This document shows, piece by piece, positions 1 through 5,342 of a stretch of DNA of 7,683 nucleotides. The stretch is taken from NCBI GenBank assembly GCA_035552275.1, contig DASZLR010000211.1:1-7683 (forward strand), in the 5' to 3' direction. How positions within the stretch are numbered: the stretch's first letter is position 1; each line of letters opens with the position of its first letter. Origin of the DNA: DASVLX01 sp035552275. GTDB lineage: Bacteria > Actinomycetota > Actinomycetes > Mycobacteriales > Pseudonocardiaceae. Below the pieces are notes generated by a model. The model had not been told where the DNA came from and ran no database searches. It was given only the letters and a program-made list of their open reading frames with translations. The translations under genes and the position numbers were made by a program.

Positions 1-350
1 CGCAGGCGTACGTGGCGTTGGAGTCGGAAGCGATCGCGATCCGGAATTTCGAGCTGGCGTTCATTCCCGGCCTGTTGCAAACCGAGGAGTACGCCTGCGA
101 GGTGTTCACCCTGGACGACGCGCGCCGGCGGAGTCGCGGTATGCGTAGCGCGTTCAATGTGCTCAGCTTTCCGCCGGACACGATTGACGACGTCGGCTAT
201 GTCGATCACGCGGCCGGAAGCCTGCAGATCAGCAAGGTAGGCCCTGTACAGGCGCTCTGCCAACAGTTCCACACGCTGAGTAAGCCGGCGCTCAGCGAGA
301 ACGACTCGCTCAAGCTGATCACCGATCTCGCCGACATGTTGGCGACCTGA
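1..350 (+). pseudogene. DUF5753 (XRE-type) regulator remnant with internal deletion; 5' end outside window
   Basis: The reading frame is open from the left edge (codons in phase with position 3) to a TGA at 348-350. The GTG at 12 lies inside the gene, because the codons before it (Q-A-Y) fit the same domain. Seen: the start of a DUF5753 domain, with the IPGLLQTEEYA hallmark about residues 18-28 from position 12, then directly the end of the domain (GMRSAFNVLSFP about 43-54, YVDHAAGSLQ about 63-72, DSLKLITDLADML about 98-110). Known: full-length proteins have an N-terminal Cro/C1 helix-turn-helix and roughly 90-100 more residues between these blocks. The junction falls near nt 120-145 and is in frame. 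Such proteins usually regulate development or secondary metabolism together with the DUF397 gene next to them, as here. I infer a non-functional remnant; an in-frame shortened protein that still binds DNA cannot be excluded because the N-terminus is off the window. Confidence 0.75.
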
Positions 351-367
351 ACGAAGAGGTAGTTGCC

Positions 368-548
368 GTGGATCTCAACCAGGCCCGGTGGCGCAAGAGC
401 AGCTACAGCGCCAACGGCGGTGGCGAGTGCGTCGAAATCGCGCACCTGAACGCTGTCGCGGTCCGCGACTCCAAAGAACACCACCGGCCCCACCCTCGCC
501 GTCCCCACCCTGGTGTGGCACGGCTTCCTCAAAGCCCTCAGCCGCTGA
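368..548 (+). pseudogene. DUF397 domain protein, frameshifted
   Basis: A GTG start at 368 follows a GAAGAGG-like ribosome site and lies 17 bp after the DUF5753 stop. The first 37 residues match DUF397 well: W-R-K-S-S-Y-S near residues 8-14, then G-G-G-E-C-V-E-I-A and V-A-V-R-D-S-K. The frame then turns into a His/Pro/Arg-rich tail ending at a TAG at 563-565. Removing one A from the AAA at 473-475 restores the usual DUF397 end (N-T-T-G-P-T-L-A-V, then V-W-H-G-F-L-K-A-L) with a TGA at 546-548. The restored protein would be 59 residues, normal for the family. Known: DUF397 proteins are small partners of DUF5753/XRE regulators in actinobacteria. The cause is either a true one-base insertion or a sequencing error; decay of the upstream partner favours a true mutation. 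Confidence 0.8.
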
Positions 549-554
549 TGACCC

Positions 555-581
555 TTGACCACTAGAATCTGATAGTATGAT
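555..581 (+). promoter_or_regulatory. candidate promoter of the antitoxin-toxin pair
   Basis: TTGACC at 555-560 resembles a -35 box and TATGAT at 576-581 resembles a -10 box, with a 15 bp spacer. The spacer is shorter than ideal. No Shine-Dalgarno sequence precedes the ATG at 585, and a start site 6-7 nt after the -10 would fall on or just after that ATG. This points to leaderless translation, or to a downstream start at ATG 594. The call rests on box similarity only. Confidence 0.45.
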
Positions 582-583
582 TC
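565..583. promoter_or_regulatory. inverted repeat overlapping the -10 box, candidate autoregulatory operator
   Basis: GAATC (565-569) and GATTC (579-583) are perfect inverted 5 bp arms around a 9 bp centre. They cover the proposed -10 box and end 1 bp before the antitoxin ATG. Phd/YefM antitoxins typically bind short palindromes in their own promoter, alone or with the toxin. The position fits that role; binding is inferred. Confidence 0.4.
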
Positions 584-584
584 C

Positions 585-848
585 ATGCGCATCATGACGG
601 CGACCGAGGTGGCGAGAGGGTTCTCGCACATCTTCGATGAGGTCGAACACGGAGAGACGATCATCGTCACCCGTGGTGGCGAACGCATCCTCCGGATGGT
701 GCCGGAACCGCGTGCCAATGGTGCGGCTCTGCTGACCCTCCTCGATGACTGGGACCCAGTGGACGACCCGGAGTTTGAAGCCAACGTCACGGCGATCCGC
801 GAAGAATCACGGAACTTCAACCTGGACAGCGATCCGTGGGCAGACTGA
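585..848 (+). CDS. Phd/YefM-family antitoxin
   Basis: This 87-residue protein would neutralise the PIN toxin encoded directly downstream and repress the shared promoter. The N-terminal half has the Phd/YefM pattern: a short beta start (M-R-I-M-T-A-T-E-V-A), a helix (R-G-F-S-H-I-F-D-E-V-E about 11-21), then G-E-T-I-I-V-T-R-G-G about 23-32 and a strand up to M-V-P at 40. This fold dimerises and binds DNA. The acidic C-terminal half (about 50-87, many Asp/Glu, ending D-P-W-A-D) is where such proteins contact the toxin. The start at ATG 585 aligns best with family N-termini; ATG 594 is an alternative. The last codons overlap the toxin start by 13 bp, so translation is probably coupled. Confidence 0.88.
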   Translation: MRIMTATEVARGFSHIFDEVEHGETIIVTRGGERILRMVPEPRANGAALLTLLDDWDPVDDPEFEANVTAIREESRNFNLDSDPWAD

Positions 849-1237
849 TACTCGATACCGGCATACTCATCGCCTTGGACCGCCGGAAGCTGACGTTTGC
901 CGATATCGTTAATCACGGCGATGATGTGACGGTGTCGACTGTCGCGGTTGCGGAGTTTCTGGCAGGTGCACATCTGTCGAGCACTTCGGAGCAACGTGCT
1001 CGACATCGAGCATTCATCAGTCGTATCCTGGGTTCTGTTCCGGTCGATGACTACACGTTGGCGGTCGCCGAAAAACACGCCGAACTGATGGCACACGTAC
1101 GTCGCATCGGCTACCCTCGGGGAGCACTCGATCTCGTTATCGCGGCGACAGCGTTGACGACAAACCGAACGTTGGTCACCACTGATGCCAAGGCACGATT
1201 CGAGGAACTTCCGGGACTATCTGTCCGCGTGGTCTGA
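836..1237 (+). CDS. vapC: VapC-type PIN-domain ribonuclease toxin
   Basis: This 133-residue protein has the PIN-domain fold of type II toxins, Mg2+-dependent RNases that cleave tRNA or rRNA and stop translation when the antitoxin is lost. The acidic active-site residues are all visible: Asp7 in L-I-L-D-T-G, Glu40 in V-A-V-A-E-F-L-A-G, Asp99 in G-A-L-D-L-V-I-A-A-T-A, and Asp117 in L-V-T-T-D-A-K. The length is normal and the domain looks complete, so the toxin is probably active. The GTG start at 836 sits inside the antitoxin gene and is the only start that keeps the first beta strand and Asp7. The gene ends 6 bp before the stop of a convergent gene. The RNA target cannot be read from sequence. 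Confidence 0.92.
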   Translation: MGRLILDTGILIALDRRKLTFADIVNHGDDVTVSTVAVAEFLAGAHLSSTSEQRARHRAFISRILGSVPVDDYTLAVAEKHAELMAHVRRIGYPRGALDLVIAATALTTNRTLVTTDAKARFEELPGLSVRVV

Positions 1238-1243
1238 TCTTGG

Positions 1244-1642
1244 TCAGGTGACGTCGCGCTTGCCGAGGCCCTGACCCTCCGGGTCGATTCCCCAGCTGAT
1301 GATGCGGCGCGGGTGAATCCGAATGATCGGACCGTCGATCGGCGCGGCTGAATCCGTCGGCTCTGCTATCGCCTCGGCGTCGCCCCGAATTTCCAGGCAG
1401 CGCACCACCCACGGTTGCACCGACACGATGTCGTCCACCACGATCGTCGCCTTACCGTTGCTCCGCACATTGCGGAACTTCTGCGTGCCGCCCATCCGGT
1501 AGCCGCCGATGTCGATCGTCTCGGTCTTCGGATTGAACCCGAACGACACTGGGCTGGCCTGCAAGGTGCCATCGCGCTGCACCGTCGCCAACCGCCCGAG
1601 CGGCTGGTCGGCCAGGTACGCGAGCTCCGCTTCGGTGAACAT
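1244..1642 (-). CDS. PPOX-class, probably F420-dependent, oxidoreductase
   Basis: This 132-residue protein is of the pyridoxamine-5'-phosphate-oxidase-like split-barrel type, closest in my judgement to the small actinobacterial PPOX class annotated as F420-dependent. Recognisable parts are the opening F-T-E-A-E-L-A-Y-L-A, G-R-L-A-T-V about 16-21, a Q-A-S-P-V-S-F-G-F strand about 28-36, G-T-Q-K-F-R-N-V about 52-59, A-T-I-V-V-D-D about 65-71, L-E-I-R-G-D-A about 83-89, and the ending I-R-I-H-P-R-R-I-I-S-W-G about 107-118. Such proteins bind F420 or a flavin as dimers; the substrate is unknown. I chose the ATG at 1642 rather than a start further upstream because it begins the conserved domain and has GGGGAGG 9 nt before it. 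It is convergent to the toxin gene and divergent from the Mrr-like gene. Confidence 0.85.
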   Translation of the reverse strand: MFTEAELAYLADQPLGRLATVQRDGTLQASPVSFGFNPKTETIDIGGYRMGGTQKFRNVRSNGKATIVVDDIVSVQPWVVRCLEIRGDAEAIAEPTDSAAPIDGPIIRIHPRRIISWGIDPEGQGLGKRDVT

Positions 1643-1731
1643 GTTGCTGATCCTCCCCTTTCGTATAGCGTAACGCCCATGCGGCCCGACACGACACATC
1701 ACCAGACGCGACATCCGAAAGGTGCTCGAAT
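1643..1731. promoter_or_regulatory. divergent intergenic region
   Basis: These 89 bp separate two divergent start codons and should hold both promoters. I see no strong -35/-10 pair. CTATAC on the - strand (1663-1668) could be a -10 for the PPOX gene. The short dyad GCGT-A-ACGC at 1668-1676 beside it could be an operator. A GAAAGG ribosome site for the Mrr-like gene lies at 1717-1722. Confidence 0.3.
1652..1658 (-). promoter_or_regulatory. ribosome binding site deciding the PPOX gene start
   Basis: On the - strand this reads GGGGAGG, 9 nt before the ATG at 1642. It supports that start over an in-frame ATG at 1714, which would add 24 residues unlike the family. Confidence 0.75.
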
Positions 1732-2241
1732 GTGCCTGTGCTGATATTCATTGTACTCGCCGGATCGCTGATCCTCGTCATACTCGTCCGAAACAACAGG
1801 CGTCACAAGATCGCGATGCGGCAGATGTGGGAAATCCAGGTCGCTCGATCGTGGGAAATAGGGCGATACTACGGAATGGCGCCAAAAGAATTCGAGCACG
1901 CTTTGGCGTTCTTGTGCGTTCGGGACGGATGCACGGGTGTTCAAGTCGTGGGCGGCGCCGGCGATCTCGGCGCGGATGTCATCGCGTTCGCTCCGGACGG
2001 TCGGAAGATCGTCCTGCAAGCGAAGCGGTACGGGTCCGCGTCGAAGGTCGGTGGCCCCGCTCTCCAACGGTTCGGCGGTACTTGCTTCAACGTCCATCAG
2101 GCACACATCGCGGCGGTCGTGACCACGTCGGTCTTCACGAAACAGGCGTGGCAATACGCTGCGCACATGGGCATCCGGCTGTTCGATCAGCACGGCCTCG
2201 CAGCCTGGGCGACTCGGACAGGTCCGGCACCGTGGCACTGA
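1732..2241 (+). CDS. membrane-anchored Mrr-type restriction endonuclease-domain protein
   Basis: This is a 169-residue protein. Residues 2-19 are a single hydrophobic helix (L-I-F-I-V-L-A-G-S-L-I-L-V-I-L-V), followed by basic residues (R-N-N-R-R-H-K), so the rest should be cytoplasmic. From about 50 the Mrr-like catalytic domain begins: P-K-E-F-E about 51-55, G-G-A-G-D-L-G-A-D-V-I-A about 74-85 with the candidate metal-binding Asp82, and L-Q-A-K-R-Y about 95-100 giving the Q-x-K motif (Gln96, Lys98). The domain ends with A-A-V-V-T-T-S-V-F about 127-135 and a C-terminal Phe-Asp-Gln-His region. Known: the Mrr-type PD-(D/E)xK fold cuts DNA, often methylated DNA; membrane-tethered versions are frequent in actinobacteria and their role is not established. 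The key residues are present, so it may be active. GTG at 1732 is preceded by GAAAGG 9 nt upstream. No methyltransferase partner is nearby. Confidence 0.82.
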   Translation: MPVLIFIVLAGSLILVILVRNNRRHKIAMRQMWEIQVARSWEIGRYYGMAPKEFEHALAFLCVRDGCTGVQVVGGAGDLGADVIAFAPDGRKIVLQAKRYGSASKVGGPALQRFGGTCFNVHQAHIAAVVTTSVFTKQAWQYAAHMGIRLFDQHGLAAWATRTGPAPWH

Positions 2242-2268
2242 GAACTCGCGAACTTGGCTGCTGACGTT

Positions 2269-2790
2269 CTATACGGTGCCCGGCTGCCGACGCAACGCCA
2301 GTTTGGCGATCAGGTCGCGGGCCTGCTCGGCGTGCCGGGGCTGGCACAGCACGTCGTACCGGCCGGCGACGAGTTGGCTGGACGACTGGAAGTCCCGCCG
2401 GCCGCGCGCCGACAGGTAGCCGGCCGCCGCGAACACCAAGCCGAACAGCACACCCGCCGCCAGGCCGGTGATGATCGGCCCGATGGCCGAGCCGGTGGTG
2501 TCGAAGAAGCTCAGCAGCAGGCCGACGAACAGGCCGAACCAGGCCCCGGACGCCGCGCCGGTGCCCAGCACCCGCCGCCAGCTCAACCGCCCGATCACGC
2601 GCTCGACCAGCATCAGGTCGACACCGACGATGGTGACCTCCTGGACCGGGAAGTCGCTGTCGGCCAGGAAGTCAACCGCCCGCTGGGCATCCTGGTACGA
2701 CTCGTACGAGCCGACCGGCCAGCCAGTGGGCTTGGTCGGCAGCCTCGGCACGCCCGGTCGCGGCGTGCCGCCGCCGAACGGACTGGTCAC
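2269..2790 (-). CDS. two-helix membrane protein, general-stress (YflT-like) family
   Basis: This 173-residue protein starts with a Pro/Gly-rich segment to about 25. An alpha/beta domain follows (G-S-Y-E-S-Y-Q-D-A-Q-R-A-V-D-F-L about 27-42, then F-P-V-Q-E-V-T-I-V-G-V-D-L about 47-59), as in actinobacterial general-stress-protein-like families. Two glycine-rich transmembrane helices lie about 75-96 and 103-126. The C-terminal part (Y-D-V-L-C about 145-149, then a helix E-Q-A-R-D-L-I-A-K-L) resembles a second soluble element. These proteins are sometimes mislabelled as magnesium transporters; the function is unknown. I moved the start to GTG 2790 because AAGGAG lies 8 nt before it, whereas the upstream GTG at 2799 overlaps that site. 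The gene follows the MoaD-like gene after 47 bp and is convergent with the Mrr-like gene across 27 bp with no visible hairpin. Confidence 0.75.
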   Translation of the reverse strand: MTSPFGGGTPRPGVPRLPTKPTGWPVGSYESYQDAQRAVDFLADSDFPVQEVTIVGVDLMLVERVIGRLSWRRVLGTGAASGAWFGLFVGLLLSFFDTTGSAIGPIITGLAAGVLFGLVFAAAGYLSARGRRDFQSSSQLVAGRYDVLCQPRHAEQARDLIAKLALRRQPGTV

Positions 2791-2798
2791 CTCGATCA

Positions 2799-2804
2799 CT
2801 CCTT
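2799..2804 (-). promoter_or_regulatory. ribosome binding site deciding the membrane protein start
   Basis: On the - strand AAGGAG is followed by 8 nt and the GTG at 2790. The next upstream GTG, at 2799-2797, overlaps the last G of the site, so it cannot be the start used with it. Confidence 0.7.
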
Positions 2805-2837
2805 CACGCTGACAATCCCATCATCCTCCCAGCGTGC

Positions 2838-3119
2838 TCAACCGCCAGCTACCGAAGGGATCACTTGGATCTCGGTACCATCCACCACAACGGTGTCGGC
2901 GCCGGCCAGCCGACGACATTCCTCGCCGTCCACATAGATGTTGACGTACCGACGCAGTACCCGCCGCTCATCCCGCAATTTGCGGTCCAGCAACGGAAAC
3001 CGGTCGGCCAGCACGTCCAACACCGCTCCGACGGTGCCGTCGTCGACTCGGATGTCGAGCCGCGCGGCACCGCTGGCCGCCGGTCGGAGCACTCCCGCCA
3101 ACAGCACGGTCACCCGCAT
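2838..3119 (-). CDS. MoaD/ThiS-family ubiquitin-like protein with C-terminal Gly-Gly
   Basis: This 93-residue beta-grasp protein begins with M-R-V-T-V-L-L-A-G-V-L, typical of the first strand. A helix follows (T-V-G-A-V-L-D-V-L-A about 29-38), then R-R-Y-V-N-I-Y-V-D-G-E about 56-66 and G-T-E-I-Q-V-I-P-S-V-A-G-G at the very end. Known: MoaD and ThiS carry sulfur as a C-terminal thiocarboxylate after adenylation by an E1-like enzyme, for molybdopterin, thiamine, cysteine or siderophore-type thioacid synthesis. The Gly-Gly is already terminal, so no protease is needed to expose it. No E1-like, JAMM or molybdenum/thiamine gene is in the window, so the pathway is unknown. ATG 3119 fits the domain and lies 14 bp after the stop of the propeller gene, suggesting co-transcription; its ribosome site is weak. 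The longer in-frame start at 3158 would overlap that gene and add a non-family leader. Confidence 0.85.
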   Translation of the reverse strand: MRVTVLLAGVLRPAASGAARLDIRVDDGTVGAVLDVLADRFPLLDRKLRDERRVLRRYVNIYVDGEECRRLAGADTVVVDGTEIQVIPSVAGG

Positions 3120-3133
3120 GACCAGGACCCCAT

Positions 3134-4225
3134 TCAGACCACGGCCGCGCGGACGCACAGCACGTCCGGCAGGTGCTCGGCGATCCGCTGCCAGCTCTCA
3201 CCCTCATCGCGGCTGGCGAACACCTCACCCGATCGGGTGCCGAAGTACACGCCGGCCGGGGCGCCGTCGTCGGTGCTCAGCGCGTCGCGCAGCACGATCG
3301 ACCAGAACCCCTCCTGCGGCAGCCCGCGATCCAGCGCGGTCCACGCGGCCCCGGCGTCCTCGCTGCGATACACCCGGCAGCGGCCGTGCGGCGGGAACCG
3401 GGTCGCGTCCGCCACCAGCGGAAAGTTGTAGACGACGTTCGCCCGATGCGGGTGCACGGCGATCGGGAAGCCGAAGTCGGCGGGCAACCCCTCCGCGATG
3501 GACTGCCAGGTCGAGCCGCCGTCGCCGCTGCGGTACACGCCGCCGTGATTCTGGAGGAAGAACTGGTCCGGCGCGCTGGGATCGCGGGCGACCTTGTGCA
3601 CGCACTGCCCGAACTCGGGGTACATCTCCGGTAGGAACCGGGCACCGATGCCGGTGTTGGCCGCCTGCCAGCTGCCGCCGCCGTCCGAGGTCTGATAGAC
3701 GCCGCCGGTGGACATGGCGACGGTCACCCGATCGTGTCGCGTCGGATCTGGGAGCACGGTGTGCACTGCCATTCCGCCGAATCCCGGTGTCCATTGTGGT
3801 CGGTGAGGATGGTCCCACAGTCCGCGCACGAGCTGGTAGGTCTCGCCGCCATCGACAGACCGGAACAACGCCGATGGCTCGACGCCCGCGTACACCAGGT
3901 CCGGCTCGTCGGCCGGCCCCGGCGCGAGCTGCCACACCTGGCGTAGCGCCGCACCGGTGTCCGCCGGGAACGCGATCGGCGCCCGGTCCGGCTCGCGCCA
4001 GTTCGCGCCGAGATCGTCGCTGACCGCGACCGATGGCCCGAAATGCTCGCTGGCGACGCCGGCCAGCAGTCGGGGCAGCGGACGCCTGGTGTCGATGGCC
4101 AGCGCGTACACCGAGGTCATCGCGTGGTGCGGCCCGTCCCACTGCCAGGTTGCCCGACCATCCGTGCTGGTGGCCAGCCACAGACCCTTCTTCGTGCCGA
4201 CCGCCAGCAGCACCTTGTCCGCCAT
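3134..4225 (-). CDS. Asp-box (BNR/sialidase-like) beta-propeller protein, cytoplasmic
   Basis: This 363-residue protein has repeated Asp-boxes (S/T-x-D-x-G-x-x-W/Y) at about residues 20-27, 69-76, 123-130, 179-186, 233-240, 288-295 and 338-345. Seven repeats at regular spacing suggest a propeller filling the whole protein. It has no signal peptide; it starts M-A-D-K-V-L-L-A-V-G. I find no F/Y-R-I-P motif of true sialidases, so the common label exo-alpha-sialidase is probably misleading; a scaffold, sensor or unknown hydrolase is as likely. The ATG at 4225 has GGGAGG 4 nt upstream. The frame is open further upstream to 4660, but that part overlaps the methyltransferase gene and is a shadow. 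The MoaD-like gene follows after 14 bp. The 56 bp before this start hold only small 4 bp-stem dyads. Confidence 0.87.
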   Translation of the reverse strand: MADKVLLAVGTKKGLWLATSTDGRATWQWDGPHHAMTSVYALAIDTRRPLPRLLAGVASEHFGPSVAVSDDLGANWREPDRAPIAFPADTGAALRQVWQLAPGPADEPDLVYAGVEPSALFRSVDGGETYQLVRGLWDHPHRPQWTPGFGGMAVHTVLPDPTRHDRVTVAMSTGGVYQTSDGGGSWQAANTGIGARFLPEMYPEFGQCVHKVARDPSAPDQFFLQNHGGVYRSGDGGSTWQSIAEGLPADFGFPIAVHPHRANVVYNFPLVADATRFPPHGRCRVYRSEDAGAAWTALDRGLPQEGFWSIVLRDALSTDDGAPAGVYFGTRSGEVFASRDEGESWQRIAEHLPDVLCVRAAVV

Positions 4226-4281
4226 CACGCCTCCCGATGTGGTGCGACGCACAGTACGCCGATGCGGCGACAGTGGCCGTG

Positions 4282-5340
4282 CTACCGGTCCACTGGCTCG
4301 ATCAGGCTGGCCTCGATCACACTGCTGGCCGAGTCGGTCGGCACGATCCGCCCGATCCGCAGCCCCGCGCGGGCCAGCAGCCGCCGGTACTCCTCGGCGG
4401 TGCGCTCCCGGCCGCTGGTCGTCGCCAGCATGATCAGGTCGAGCGTCTTGCCCAGATGCGGCTCGTCGTTGTCCGGCAACACCTTCTCCACCACGAGCAG
4501 CCGGCCGCCCGCGGGCCGGGCGGTTCGCAGGGCGGCCCCGCAGGTGCGCAGGATGCGCACGCAAGTCTCGTCGTCCCAGTCGTGCAGGATGCGCGACACC
4601 AGGTACGCGTCGCCCCCGGTGGGCACGGCGTCCAGGAAGCTCCCGCCGACCACCTCGCACCGGCCCGCCAGGCCGCGTGCGGCGATGTGTGTCCGCGCCT
4701 GTGACACGACATCCGGCAGGTCGAACACGACACCCCTGATGGCCGGATTGGCGTCCAGCACAGCCAGCAGCAGGGTGCCGATGCCGCCGCCGACGTCGAC
4801 AATCCGGGTGGCCCAGGAGAAGTCGTAGCCGGCGGCCACCGCGGCCGGCTCACCGCCGTGGGTGGCCACCATCATCCGATGGAACCGCCCGGCCACCAGC
4901 GAGTCCTTGCCCAGATAGTCGAAGAACGTTGTGCCATAAGCGATCTCCGGCCCGGTCCGGCCGGTGGCGACCCGTTCGGGCAGTACCCGCAGGCAGTCCC
5001 AGAACACCGGCCCCTGCATGGTCAGCACCAAGTCCCGGGTGCCGCTGCGGTGGCCCTCGCGCAGTGTCTGGCCGCCGTCGGTGAGCGCGAACCGCTGGTC
5101 CGGGCCGGTCTGATCCCCCGGCTCGGTGCGCAGCACGCCGGTGCTCGCCACCGCGCGCAGCACCTGGTGCAGCGGCACCGGTTCGACCGCGAGCGCCTCG
5201 GCCAGCTCCCGACCGGACCGCGGACCGTCGGCGAGCAGGTCCGCAACACCCAACTCGGCCAGCACATACAGCGCCCGCGCCAGGAACGCGGAGTGCATGG
5301 TGTCCAGAATGGACCGTTGGGTCAGCTCGGCGTCGGCCAT
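4282..5340 (-). CDS. SAM-dependent O-methyltransferase (plant/HIOMT-like type, secondary metabolism)
   Basis: This 352-residue protein is full length for the family that includes hydroxyindole-, caffeate- and polyketide-O-methyltransferases. The N-terminal winged-helix dimerisation domain spans about 10-95 (H-S-A-F-L-A-R-A-L-Y-V-L-A-E-L-G-V-A-D-L-L about 16-36, then L-R-A-V-A-S-T-G-V-L). The Rossmann domain has SAM motif I as I-V-D-V-G-G-G-I-G about 180-188, F-D-L-P-D-V-V about 206-212, and G-G-S-F-L-D-A-V-P about 232-240. It also has the region R-I-L-H-D-W-D-D about 250-257, whose His253 is the usual general base, and Glu285 and Glu313 areas near the substrate. It should transfer a methyl group to a hydroxyl (rarely N or C) of an aromatic metabolite. 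It starts 2 bp after the stop of the isochorismate synthase, implying translational coupling. The acceptor is probably a product of this operon (inference). Confidence 0.9.
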   Translation of the reverse strand: MADAELTQRSILDTMHSAFLARALYVLAELGVADLLADGPRSGRELAEALAVEPVPLHQVLRAVASTGVLRTEPGDQTGPDQRFALTDGGQTLREGHRSGTRDLVLTMQGPVFWDCLRVLPERVATGRTGPEIAYGTTFFDYLGKDSLVAGRFHRMMVATHGGEPAAVAAGYDFSWATRIVDVGGGIGTLLLAVLDANPAIRGVVFDLPDVVSQARTHIAARGLAGRCEVVGGSFLDAVPTGGDAYLVSRILHDWDDETCVRILRTCGAALRTARPAGGRLLVVEKVLPDNDEPHLGKTLDLIMLATTSGRERTAEEYRRLLARAGLRIGRIVPTDSASSVIEASLIEPVDR

Positions 5341-5342
5341 GG

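Noticed and set aside
473..476. Programmed frameshift in the DUF397 gene
   Set aside because: AAAG is not a recognised slippery heptamer, there is no stimulatory structure evident, and the family is made without frameshifting. Mutation or sequencing error is simpler.
206..1096. Long open frame on the - strand (296 residues)
   Set aside because: It lies opposite the regulator remnants and the toxin-antitoxin genes, has no recognisable domain and low-complexity composition. It is a shadow of the + strand genes.
2242..2268. Possible bidirectional terminator between the convergent Mrr-like and stress-type genes
   Set aside because: The 27 bp gap contains a near-repeat of GAACT but no stem longer than a few bases and no T run.
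2938..4023. Long + strand open frame (361 residues), very Arg/Pro/Ser-rich
   Set aside because: Composition is that of a high-GC antisense frame, and it covers the well-supported propeller and MoaD-like genes.
4226..4281. Possible terminator between the methyltransferase and propeller genes
   Set aside because: Only 4 bp-stem dyads (such as GTGC-GTC-GCAC on the - strand) are present, with no T run; too weak to call.
4226..4660. N-terminal extension of the propeller gene to a start at 4660
   Set aside because: The extension overlaps the methyltransferase gene, is Arg/Gly/Ala-rich and has no propeller repeat. GGGAGG before ATG 4225 fixes the start.
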